Shown here: positions 35,693-43,111 of the stretch, one piece after another
Numbering within the stretch: the stretch's first letter is position 1
How the letters are laid out: every line of letters starts with the position of its first letter
Origin: Pseudomonas viridiflava
GTDB lineage: Bacteria; Pseudomonadota; Gammaproteobacteria; Pseudomonadales; Pseudomonadaceae
Direction of reading: 5' to 3'
DNA: 64,000 nucleotides
Assembly (NCBI RefSeq): GCF_900590885.1
Contig: NZ_UUON01000051.1
Location: forward strand, 124,001 to 188,000
Made by a program: the position numbers and the translations under genes
Notes under the pieces: model-generated
Seen by the model: only the letters and a program-made list of their open reading frames with translations
What the model was told of the DNA's origin: nothing
Database searches by the model: none

Positions 35693-36115
35693 TTACTCGT
35701 CAGCGTTATCGCTGTTGTCGCTGTCATCACTATCAGCGCTATCAGCGCCTTCGTGCTCAGGACGGTCGCGACGCTCACGGCGCTCACTGCGGTTTTCTTC
35801 AGCCTTGAGCATCTCGGATTGGCCGGTAACGGCTTCTTCGCGACGGATGACCAGGTTACGGATCACTGCATCGTTGTAGCGGAAGTTGTCTTCCAGCTCG
35901 GCCAGGGCCTTGCCAGTGCACTCAACGTTCAGCATCACGTAGTGAGCCTTGTGAACATTGTTGATTGCGTAGGCCAGTTGACGACGGCCCCAATCTTCCA
36001 GACGGTGGATTTTGCCGCCGTCTTCTTCGATCAGCTTGGTGTAACGCTCAACCATGCCGCCGACTTGCTCGCTTTGATCCGGGTGGACCAAAAAGATGAT
36101 TTCGTAATGACGCAT
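35693..36115 (-). CDS. rpsF: 30S ribosomal protein S6
   Basis: 140 residues. The S6 fold spans residues 1-~100 (MRHYEIIFLVHPDQSEQV, WGRRQLAYAI, KAHYVMLNVE). The long acidic tail is mostly Glu, Arg, Asp and Ser and ends DSDNSDNADE. It is encoded by short imperfect repeats, visible as CTGTTGTCGCTGTCATCA-like units at 35700-35745. In E. coli and P. fluorescens RimK adds glutamates to the S6 C-terminus, so this tail is a likely modification site. First gene of its operon. The leader between the promoter and the ATG is about 110 bases and may hold an S6:S18 autoregulatory structure. Confidence 0.98.
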   Translation of the reverse strand: MRHYEIIFLVHPDQSEQVGGMVERYTKLIEEDGGKIHRLEDWGRRQLAYAINNVHKAHYVMLNVECTGKALAELEDNFRYNDAVIRNLVIRREEAVTGQSEMLKAEENRSERRERRDRPEHEGADSADSDDSDNSDNADE

Positions 36116-36235
36116 GAATGCTCCTTACGGGTTGTAGCCTGCCGCTCAAAAACGGTCAGACAAGGAGTGAATGACACTTATGGATCTTGCCGCAAGGAGG
36201 CACATCGGTGCCTGCCCAGGAAGGCAAGGGGCGCA

Positions 36236-36264
36236 ATTGTAGAGAAGGGGGAGAGGCGGCGCAA
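36236..36264 (-). promoter_or_regulatory. Sigma-70 promoter of the rpsF operon
   Basis: Reading leftwards: TTGCGC, 17 bases, TACAAT, then a GC-rich discriminator (TGCGCCCC). The GC-rich stretch after -10 is typical of stringently controlled ribosomal promoters. It lies about 120 bases before the rpsF start. Confidence 0.6.
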
Positions 36265-36312
36265 GGTGATTGGTGATTATTTGAACAATCTCCCAAACAC
36301 CGCAAAAACAAC

Positions 36313-36402
36313 TGTGGGAGGGAGCGTACCCCCGATTGCAGTGGATCAGTCACAACATCTGTAACCGAAAGACCGCTATCGGGGGCAAGCCCCCTCCCAC
36401 AT
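36313..36402. repeat. REPIN, long-spacer type
   Basis: Facing REP arms around a spacer with GTGGATCAGTCACAACATCT, related to those at 6638 and 13512. The left arm has point changes (GGGAGGGAGCGTACCCCCG). It lies four bases beyond the rlmB stop, between rlmB and the rpsF promoter. Confidence 0.84.
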
Positions 36403-36406
36403 TTGG

Positions 36407-37162
36407 TTACTTCTTGCTCTTGGCTTTGGCGCCACGCTGGCGCTGGGCCTCGAACAGGCACACGCCGGTGGCTACCGACACGTTGAGGCTGCTGACGCTA
36501 CCGGCCATCGGCAGGTGCACCAGGTAATCGCAATGCTCGCGGGTCAGGCGACGCATGCCCTTGCCTTCCGCGCCCATGATCAGGATGGTCGGGCCAGTGA
36601 GGTCCTGGTCATAAATGCTGACCTCGGCCTCCCCCGCCGTGCCCACGACCCACAGGCCGCGCTGCTGGAGTTTCTCCAGGGTGCGCGCCAGATTGGTCAC
36701 GGCCACCAGCGGAATCACTTCCGCCGCACCACAGGCAACCTTACGCACAACCGGCGTCAGGGTTGCCGACTTGTCTTTAGGCACGATCACCGCCAGCGCG
36801 CCGGCAGCATCTGCCGAACGCAGGCAGGCGCCGAGGTTGTGCGGGTCGGTCACGCCGTCCAGCACCAGCAGCAATGGCGCGCCTTCGGTGCGGTCGAGCA
36901 GCTCGTCGAGCATGGCTTCGCCCCAGACCTGGCTCGGGCTTACGTCCGCTACCACGCCCTGGTGAACGCCTTCGACCCACACATCCATTTCACGCCGCTC
37001 AGCCTGGCCGATGGCGACTTTATTTTGCGTAGCCAACTCGACCAGCGCTTGTACGCGCGGCTCGCTGCGCCCTTCCGCCAACCACACTTGCTTGACGCGT
37101 TTTGGGTGGTGACGCAGCAGTGCTTCTACGGCGTGCACGCCGTAGATTTTTTCCAGACTCAT
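36407..37162 (-). CDS. rlmB: 23S rRNA (guanosine-2'-O-)-methyltransferase RlmB
   Basis: SPOUT-class methyltransferase of 251 residues that methylates G2251 of 23S rRNA using S-adenosylmethionine. The N-terminal L30e-like domain begins SLEKIYGVHAVEALL. The C-terminal trefoil knot carries motif 1 (TDPHNLGACLRSADAAG), motif 2 (IMGAEGKGMRRL) and motif 3 (AGSVSSLNVSVATG). The ATG overlaps the rnr stop by four bases, so the two genes are coupled. Confidence 0.97.
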   Translation of the reverse strand: MSLEKIYGVHAVEALLRHHPKRVKQVWLAEGRSEPRVQALVELATQNKVAIGQAERREMDVWVEGVHQGVVADVSPSQVWGEAMLDELLDRTEGAPLLLVLDGVTDPHNLGACLRSADAAGALAVIVPKDKSATLTPVVRKVACGAAEVIPLVAVTNLARTLEKLQQRGLWVVGTAGEAEVSIYDQDLTGPTILIMGAEGKGMRRLTREHCDYLVHLPMAGSVSSLNVSVATGVCLFEAQRQRGAKAKSKK

Positions 37163-39789
37163 GACTTGGCCTTAGGTTTGCGCGACCCGCCGCTTTTAGC
37201 GGGGGCCGAACCCGCTTTGGGCGGGCCTTTACGGTGTTTACTCGGCTTGCTCGACGGCTTTTCCGCCTCGCGGGACTTTCCCCCAGACGCCGCTTTACCA
37301 CCGCTTTTGGCTTCGTTGAGCAGCTGTTGCTTCAACTCGCGGCTCTTGCGCAGCTCGGCGTTTTTGGCCGCTGCGTCGCTTGGGCGGTAAGCCTCGGGGG
37401 CTTTTTCCTTGGCGGCAGGGCGGCGACCGGCCTTGGCAGGCGCTGGTTCTGCGCTCGCTTTCGCGGGTGCGCCTTTGCCTTTGCTGGCCGGTGTAGTCGG
37501 TTCGCTGCCACGCTTTTTACGGCCAGCCGGTTCGGCCGGCTTGTCAGGCATACCGAAGTCGATCTTGCGCTCGTCGAGGTCGACGCGCATGACCTGCACT
37601 TCCACGGTGTCGCCAAGGCGGAAGCTGCGGCCAGTGCGCTCGCCCGCCAGGCGGTGATGCACAGGATCGAAGTGGTAGTAGTCACCCGGCAAGGCGGTGA
37701 CGTGCACCAGGCCTTCAACGTAGATATCGGTCAGCTCGACAAACAGACCAAAGCCGGTCACGGCGGTGATCACACCCGGGAAGGTTTCGCCCACGCGGTC
37801 TTTCATGAACTCGCACTTGAGCCAGTTCACCACGTCACGGGTTGCTTCGTCGGCGCGGCGCTCGCTCATCGAGCATTGCTCGCCCAGCTGTTCCAGGGCC
37901 GCTTCGTCGTACGGATAGATCCGTGCCTTCGGAATGGTCATGGCACCGGCGCGCTGGACGTGCGGGGTGTTCTGCTTGGAATGGATCACGCTGCGGATCG
38001 CCCGGTGCGTGAGCAGGTCCGGATAACGGCGAATTGGCGAGGTGAAGTGGGTGTATGCCTCGTAATTCAGGCCGAAGTGGCCCTGGTTGTCGGCGCTGTA
38101 CACCGCCTGGCTCAGGGAGCGCAGCATGACAGTCTGGATCACGTGGTAATCCGGGCGGTCCTTGATGCTGGCCAGCAGAGCCTGGTAATCCTTCGGCGTC
38201 GGGCCGTCCTTGCCTTTGTGCAAGGACAGGCCGAGCTCGCCGAGGAATGCGCGCAGTTTTTCCAGACGCTCCGGCGGCGGGCCGTCGTGCACCCGGTACA
38301 GCGCAGGGATTTCGTGCTTTTTCAGGAACTCAGCCGTGGCCACGTTGGCCGCCAGCATGCATTCCTCGATCAGCTTGTGCGCATCGTTACGGGTGGTCGG
38401 GGTGATCGCGGCGATTTTGCGCTCGGAACCGAAGACAATCCGGGTTTCCTGGGTTTCAAAATCGATCGCGCCACGCACGTGACGAGCACCCAGCAACACC
38501 TTGTACAGCGAGTAGAGCTGCTTGAGGTGCGGCACCACGCCGGCGTATTCAGTACGCAGGGCTTTGGCTTCGCTGGTCTTCGGCGTTTCCAGGATGGTGC
38601 TGACCTTGTTGTAGGTCAGGCGCGCCTGGGAGTGAATCACCGCCTCATAGAACTGGTAGTCGGTCATTTCGCCGGTTTTCGAGATGGTCATCTCGCACAC
38701 CATGGCCAAACGGTCGACTTTCGGGTTCAGGGAGCACAGGCCGTTGGACAGCTGCTCAGGCAGCATCGGGATCACGCGCTCAGGGAAGTACACGGAGTTG
38801 CCGCGCACCTGGGCTTCGTTATCCAGCGCCGAACCGATCTTCACGTAGCTGGACACGTCGGCAATCGCGACGAACAACTTCCAGCCGCCGGAGAACAGGC
38901 GCAGTTTGCCGGGCTTGGCTTCGCAGTAGACCGCATCGTCGAAGTCGCGGGCATCTTCGCCGTCAATGGTGACGAACGGCAGATGGCGCAGGTCGATGCG
39001 TTTTTCTTTGTCTTTCTCTTCGACTTCCGGCTTGAGCTTGGCGGCTTCTTTGAGCACAGCCTCAGGCCAGACGTGAGGAATATCGTAGGTGCGCAGCGCA
39101 ACGTCGATTTCCATGCCCGGCGCCATGTAGTTGCCGACCACTTCAACGATGTCGCCTTGGGGCTGGAAGCGCGCCGTTGGCCAGTGGGTGATTTTCACCT
39201 CGACGAACTGACCGACCTTGGCGGCGCCATTGCGACCCGGGGTGATCAGCACTTCCTGCTGGACCTTCGGGTTATCCGGCACAACGAAGCCGATGCCGCC
39301 TTCTTCGAAGTAACGGCCAACGATGGACTCGTGGGCACGGGACACCACTTCAACGATCACGCCTTCACGGCGACCACGACGGTCCAGGCCGGAGACGCGG
39401 GCCAGGGCACGGTCGCCGTCGAACACCAGGCGCATTTGCGCCGGGCTCATGAACAGGTCGTCGCTGCCGTCGTCCGGGATCAGGAAGCCGAAGCCGTCAC
39501 GGTGACCGGCGATGCGGCCCAGGATCAGGTCGAGCTTGTCCACGGGCGCATACGTGCCACGGCGGGTATAGATCAGCTGAGCATCGCGCTCCATGGCACG
39601 CAGACGGCGGCGCAGGGCTTCGAGCTGGTCTTCGGTGGTCAGACCGAACTCTTCAACCAGCTGCTCGCGGCTAGCAGGCGAACCACGATCGGCGAGATGC
39701 GCCAGGATCAGTTCGCGGCTAGGAATAGGGTTTTCATATTTTTCCGCTTCACGAGCGGCCTCGGGATCGAGGGACTGCCAATCGGCCAT
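37159..39789 (-). CDS. rnr: Ribonuclease R
   Basis: Processive 3'-5' exoribonuclease of 876 residues that degrades structured RNA. The N-terminal winged-helix region is followed by cold-shock domains, the RNB catalytic domain (TIDGEDARDFDDAVYCE with the metal-binding Asp residues; SPIRRYPDLLTHRAI), an S1 domain near residue 640-720 (GETFPGVITAVTGFGLFVEL) and a long Lys/Ala/Pro-rich basic tail of about 130 residues. Start ATG at 39789. Upstream lies about 200 bases of AT-rich sequence before the tRNA genes. Confidence 0.97.
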   Translation of the reverse strand: MADWQSLDPEAAREAEKYENPIPSRELILAHLADRGSPASREQLVEEFGLTTEDQLEALRRRLRAMERDAQLIYTRRGTYAPVDKLDLILGRIAGHRDGFGFLIPDDGSDDLFMSPAQMRLVFDGDRALARVSGLDRRGRREGVIVEVVSRAHESIVGRYFEEGGIGFVVPDNPKVQQEVLITPGRNGAAKVGQFVEVKITHWPTARFQPQGDIVEVVGNYMAPGMEIDVALRTYDIPHVWPEAVLKEAAKLKPEVEEKDKEKRIDLRHLPFVTIDGEDARDFDDAVYCEAKPGKLRLFSGGWKLFVAIADVSSYVKIGSALDNEAQVRGNSVYFPERVIPMLPEQLSNGLCSLNPKVDRLAMVCEMTISKTGEMTDYQFYEAVIHSQARLTYNKVSTILETPKTSEAKALRTEYAGVVPHLKQLYSLYKVLLGARHVRGAIDFETQETRIVFGSERKIAAITPTTRNDAHKLIEECMLAANVATAEFLKKHEIPALYRVHDGPPPERLEKLRAFLGELGLSLHKGKDGPTPKDYQALLASIKDRPDYHVIQTVMLRSLSQAVYSADNQGHFGLNYEAYTHFTSPIRRYPDLLTHRAIRSVIHSKQNTPHVQRAGAMTIPKARIYPYDEAALEQLGEQCSMSERRADEATRDVVNWLKCEFMKDRVGETFPGVITAVTGFGLFVELTDIYVEGLVHVTALPGDYYHFDPVHHRLAGERTGRSFRLGDTVEVQVMRVDLDERKIDFGMPDKPAEPAGRKKRGSEPTTPASKGKGAPAKASAEPAPAKAGRRPAAKEKAPEAYRPSDAAAKNAELRKSRELKQQLLNEAKSGGKAASGGKSREAEKPSSKPSKHRKGPPKAGSAPAKSGGSRKPKAKS

Positions 39790-39950
39790 TAGAGAGTTTT
39801 CACCTTGTCTATATGCGGGTTAGTTTGGCATACGCGTATTGAAACGGGAAATTTCAGGCATCAACAAGCGTTTAAAAGCCCATTACGGCCCCTGGCGAGC
39901 ACCTTGCACGACCATTGGCGAAATTTTCCAGGCTTTTTTCATGGCAGGGG

Positions 39951-39979
39951 TTTACAGCTCAAAAACCGCTCCGTATAGT
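39951..39979 (+). promoter_or_regulatory. Sigma-70 promoter of tRNA-Leu copy 1
   Basis: TTTACA (39951-39956), 17 bases, TATAGT (39974-39979), then a GC-rich discriminator GCGCGCC. Transcription should start near 39986, about 29 bases before the tRNA. Confidence 0.75.
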
Positions 39980-40014
39980 GCGCGCCATCGACGACGGCAA
40001 CGTTGTTCGATAAT

Positions 40015-40101
40015 GCCCAGGTGGTGAAATTGGTAGACACGCCAGCTTCAGGTGCTGGTGATCGCAAGGTCGTGGAAGTTCGAGTCTTCTCCTGGGCACC
40101 A
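40015..40101 (+). tRNA. tRNA-Leu (anticodon CAG), copy 1
   Basis: 87 bases including an encoded CCA end. The acceptor stem GCCCAGG pairs with CCTGGGC. The D-loop is AAATTGGTAGACAC, the anticodon stem CCAGC/GCTGG encloses TTCAGGT (anticodon CAG, reads CUG), a long variable arm follows as in class II tRNAs, and the T-loop is TTCGAGT. Identical in sequence to copy 2. Confidence 0.97.
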
Positions 40102-40112
40102 AATTCAGATCA

Positions 40113-40134
40113 AACCCGCGAAAGCGGGTTTTTT
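40113..40134 (+). terminator. Terminator of tRNA-Leu copy 1
   Basis: AACCCGC-GAAA-GCGGGTT followed by six T. A GAAA tetraloop hairpin just after the tRNA end. Confidence 0.9.
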
Positions 40135-40190
40135 CGTTTCAGGCCTTTGATTTTTAACGCGAAATTCGATTTATTTTTTTGAATCAGGGG

Positions 40191-40219
40191 TTTACAGATT
40201 AAAAACCCCGCCGTATAGT
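40191..40219 (+). promoter_or_regulatory. Sigma-70 promoter of tRNA-Leu copy 2
   Basis: TTTACA (40191-40196), 17 bases, TATAGT (40214-40219), the same elements as copy 1 exactly 240 bases further on. Confidence 0.75.
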
Positions 40220-40254
40220 TCGCCCCATCAACAGCGGCAACGTTGTTCGATAAT

Positions 40255-40341
40255 GCCCAGGTGGTGAAATTGGTAGACACGCCAGCTTCAGGTGCTGGTG
40301 ATCGCAAGGTCGTGGAAGTTCGAGTCTTCTCCTGGGCACCA
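40255..40341 (+). tRNA. tRNA-Leu (anticodon CAG), copy 2
   Basis: Same 87-base sequence as copy 1, offset by 240 bases. The flanks are duplicated too (promoter, leader CGGCAACGTTGTTCGATAAT, terminator) but carry substitutions, so the tRNA is under stronger constraint or kept equal by gene conversion. Confidence 0.97.
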
Positions 40342-40352
40342 AATTCAGATCT

Positions 40353-40375
40353 AACCCGCGAAAGCGGGTTTTTTC
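40353..40375 (+). terminator. Terminator of tRNA-Leu copy 2
   Basis: AACCCGC-GAAA-GCGGGTT with T tract, matching the copy 1 terminator. Confidence 0.9.
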
Positions 40376-40486
40376 GTTTCCGGGGTTTAAAAACTCCGCC
40401 AGCAATTGCCGCCTTCGCCGCACCTGAGAAACTTTATCGTTTATCCTTGCAACGATTTGTTTCATCTCAAGTGAGGAACACCCCGG

Positions 40487-41512
40487 ATGATGATCCGCGA
40501 TACCCGTCTCAAGACATCCCTTCTGCGTGGCCTGACCATCACTCTGCTGGGCCTGACCCTGCTCTCGCCCGCCGCCTACTCCGCCGACAAAATCTCCCTG
40601 ACCTTGTACAACGGCCAGCATAAAGAAGTCGGCGACGAACTCGCCAAGGCCTTCGAAGCCAAGACCGGCATCCACGTCAACGTGCGCAAAGGCAGCAGCA
40701 ACCAGCTGGCCAGCCAGGTCGTCGAAGAAGGCGACCGCTCCCCGGCCGATGTGATTTACACCGAAGAGTCGCCACCTCTGAACAAACTCGGCGAGCAAGG
40801 CCTGCTGGTTAAGATCGACGCCAGCACCCTCGACGTATTGCCCAAGGATTATGTCGGCAGCAACGGCGACTGGATGGGCGTGACCGCGCGCACCCGCGTC
40901 GTGGCTTTCAACCCGAAGCTGATCGCCGAAAAAGACCTGCCCAAATCGGTACTGGATTTCGCCGGCCCCGAGTGGCAAGGCAAGGTCGGCTTCGTGCCCA
41001 CCAGCGGCGCGTTCCAGGAACAAGCCGTGGCTATCATCAAGCTGCACGGCCGCGAAGCTGCTGAAGAATGGCTGACCGGCCTGCGCGCCTTCGGCAAGGT
41101 GTACAGCAACAATATGGTTGCGCTCAAAGCTGTGGAAAATGGCGAAGTGGCGACGGTATTGGTGAACAACTACTACTGGTTCGCCTTGAAGAAAGAAAAA
41201 ACCAACCTGGATTCCCAACTGCACTACTTCACCGATGGCGATGCCGGCGGCCTGATCACCGTGTCTTCTGCGGCCGCGCTGAAATCCAGCAAACACCCCA
41301 AGGAAGCCCAGCAACTGCTGGCATTCATGGCCAGCGAAGAGGGCCAGCGTGTGATCACCAACACCTCGGCCGAGTACCCGCTGCGCAAGGGCATGCAGTC
41401 CAACCGTGGCCTCAAGCCGTTCAGCGAGCTGCAGCCGCCGAAAGTCACCCCTGCAGACCTGGGCAACGCCGAAGAAGCCCTGGACCTGGAACGTGACGTT
41501 GGCTTGAACTGA
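40487..41512 (+). CDS. Ferric iron ABC transporter substrate-binding protein (FbpA/HitA type)
   Basis: Periplasmic iron-binding protein of 341 residues with a signal peptide (hydrophobic LRGLTITLLGLTLLSPAAYSA, cleavage near residue 33). The mature start is DKISLTLYNGQHKEVGDELAKAFE in pieces. The ligand motif VNNYYW near residue 230 contains the tandem Tyr that binds Fe(III) in FbpA proteins. AGGAACACCCC precedes the ATG (two adjacent ATG codons are possible). The 105 bases before it show no clear Fur box. It is the first gene of a two-gene importer; the ATPase is not here. Confidence 0.88.
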   Translation: MMIRDTRLKTSLLRGLTITLLGLTLLSPAAYSADKISLTLYNGQHKEVGDELAKAFEAKTGIHVNVRKGSSNQLASQVVEEGDRSPADVIYTEESPPLNKLGEQGLLVKIDASTLDVLPKDYVGSNGDWMGVTARTRVVAFNPKLIAEKDLPKSVLDFAGPEWQGKVGFVPTSGAFQEQAVAIIKLHGREAAEEWLTGLRAFGKVYSNNMVALKAVENGEVATVLVNNYYWFALKKEKTNLDSQLHYFTDGDAGGLITVSSAAALKSSKHPKEAQQLLAFMASEEGQRVITNTSAEYPLRKGMQSNRGLKPFSELQPPKVTPADLGNAEEALDLERDVGLN

Positions 41513-43065
41513 TGAACCCATCGCTATCCGCCGCCGGGTTTATACCCCGGCGCAAACGCCCGTCGATCTGGCTGTTGCTGCCCGTGCTGTTGCTGGTCGG
41601 CCTGAGCCTGCTACCGCTGGCCTATGTCGGGCTCAAAGCCTGGCAGGCCGGCTGGGCGGAGGCGATACATCTGCTGTGGCGGCCCTATGTGTTCGGGCTG
41701 CTGCGCAACACCTTGGCGCTGATGGTTGGCGTCACACTGGCCTGCGGCGTGATCGGCCTGTCCCTGGCCTGGCTGCTGGAACGCAGCAACCTGCCAGGGC
41801 GACGCCTCTGGGGCGTGATCCTGTGCTTGCCGTTTGCGGTACCGGCGTTTGTCAGCAGCTTTACCTGGGTGTCGCTGAGCGCTAATTTCGAAGGGCTGGG
41901 CGGCGCGATCCTGGTGATGAGCCTGTCCAAGTACCCGCTGGTGTTTCTGCCGGTCGCGGCCACCCTGCGCAATCTGGACCCCTCCCTGGAAGAGTCCGCG
42001 CGCACCTTGGGGCTGAATCGCTGGGGTGTGTTTTTCCGGATCACGCTGCCGCTGCTGTGGCCTTCGCTGCTGGCCGGGGCGCTGCTGATCGCGTTGCATA
42101 TGCTGGTGGAGTTCGGCGCGCTGTCGATCATCGGCCTGCAAACCTTCACCACTGCGATCTACCAGCAATTTGAACTGGAATTCAGCAACGCCAATGCCGC
42201 GATGCTCTCGGCGGTGCTATTGGTGATGTGCCTGACCCTGTTGTGGCTGGAGCTGCGCGTGCGCGGCAAGGGCCGGCATGTACGCATTGGCCAGGGCGCC
42301 GCGCGGCACGCCGAGCAGGTTCGGCTGGGCAAATGGGCGGCGCTGGGCCAGGTGTATTGCCTGGCGCTGGCGATCATCGGCAGCGGCATTCCCTTGGGCA
42401 TGCTCGGTTACTGGCTGGCGGTGGGGTCGTCGGCGGCGTTTCCAGTGGCTGAGATCGGCGAGGCGTTGCTGTCTTCCCTGGCGCTGTCGTTGGGCGGTGC
42501 GGCGTTGTGCCTGGTGCTGGCGGTGCCGGTGGGGCTGCTGGTGGTGCGCTACAAAGGCCAACTGGCGATCTGGGCCGAGCGCCTGCCGTACCTGCTGCAC
42601 GCCCTGCCCGGCCTGGTGATTGCGCTGACGCTGGTGTATTTCGCGCTGCATTACGTGCCGGCGCTGTACCAGACATCGGCGTTGTTGCTGATCGCTTACG
42701 CGCTGCTGTTTTTGCCGCTGGCCCAGGCGCCGATTCGCACGGCGCTGAACAAGGCTGCACCACAGCTGGAAGAAGCGGCACGCACGCTGGGCGCATCGTC
42801 GTTCGGCGCGTTTTGCCGGGTGACCTTGCCGATTATTTTCCCGGCATTGGGCGCGGCGTTTGCGCTGGTGTTTCTGGATGCGATGAAGGAATTGACCGCA
42901 ACCTTGCTGCTTAGCCCGACCGGGCTGAACACCTTGGCCACTGCTGTTTGGGCGCATACCTCGAATGTGGAGTTTGCGGCGGCGGCGCCTTACGCGGCGT
43001 TGTTGATTCTGGTGTCGGGGTTGCCGGTGTATTTGCTGACAACGCGGATGTATCTGAGTCGCTGA
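41512..43065 (+). CDS. Ferric iron ABC transporter permease (FbpB/HitB type)
   Basis: Inner-membrane protein of 517 residues made of two fused permease halves, each with an EAA-type coupling loop: EESARTLGLNRWGVFFRITLP near residue 160 and EEAARTLGASSFGAFCRVTLP near residue 415. Twelve or so membrane helices. The start ATG shares one base with the binding-protein stop (TGATG), so the genes are coupled. A REP follows seven bases after the stop. Confidence 0.9.
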   Translation: MNPSLSAAGFIPRRKRPSIWLLLPVLLLVGLSLLPLAYVGLKAWQAGWAEAIHLLWRPYVFGLLRNTLALMVGVTLACGVIGLSLAWLLERSNLPGRRLWGVILCLPFAVPAFVSSFTWVSLSANFEGLGGAILVMSLSKYPLVFLPVAATLRNLDPSLEESARTLGLNRWGVFFRITLPLLWPSLLAGALLIALHMLVEFGALSIIGLQTFTTAIYQQFELEFSNANAAMLSAVLLVMCLTLLWLELRVRGKGRHVRIGQGAARHAEQVRLGKWAALGQVYCLALAIIGSGIPLGMLGYWLAVGSSAAFPVAEIGEALLSSLALSLGGAALCLVLAVPVGLLVVRYKGQLAIWAERLPYLLHALPGLVIALTLVYFALHYVPALYQTSALLLIAYALLFLPLAQAPIRTALNKAAPQLEEAARTLGASSFGAFCRVTLPIIFPALGAAFALVFLDAMKELTATLLLSPTGLNTLATAVWAHTSNVEFAAAAPYAALLILVSGLPVYLLTTRMYLSR

Positions 43066-43072
43066 AAACGCC

Positions 43073-43092
43073 ATCGGGGGCAAGCCCCCGAT
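43073..43092. repeat. Single REP palindrome
   Basis: ATCGGGGGCAAGCCCCCGAT between the convergent ends of the iron permease and chemoreceptor genes. Confidence 0.8.
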
Positions 43093-43111
43093 GAGGCCAG
43101 AGCAGACAACC

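Noticed and set aside
37234..39792. Very long open frame opposite rnr (about 850 codons)
   Set aside because: High-GC codon bias in the real gene keeps the opposite frame open. The antisense translation shows no domain and mirrors rnr codon by codon.
40015..40341. tRNA-Leu pair as attachment site of an integrative element
   Set aside because: No integrase, no third partial copy of the tRNA 3' end and no other mobility gene in the neighbouring 5 kb.
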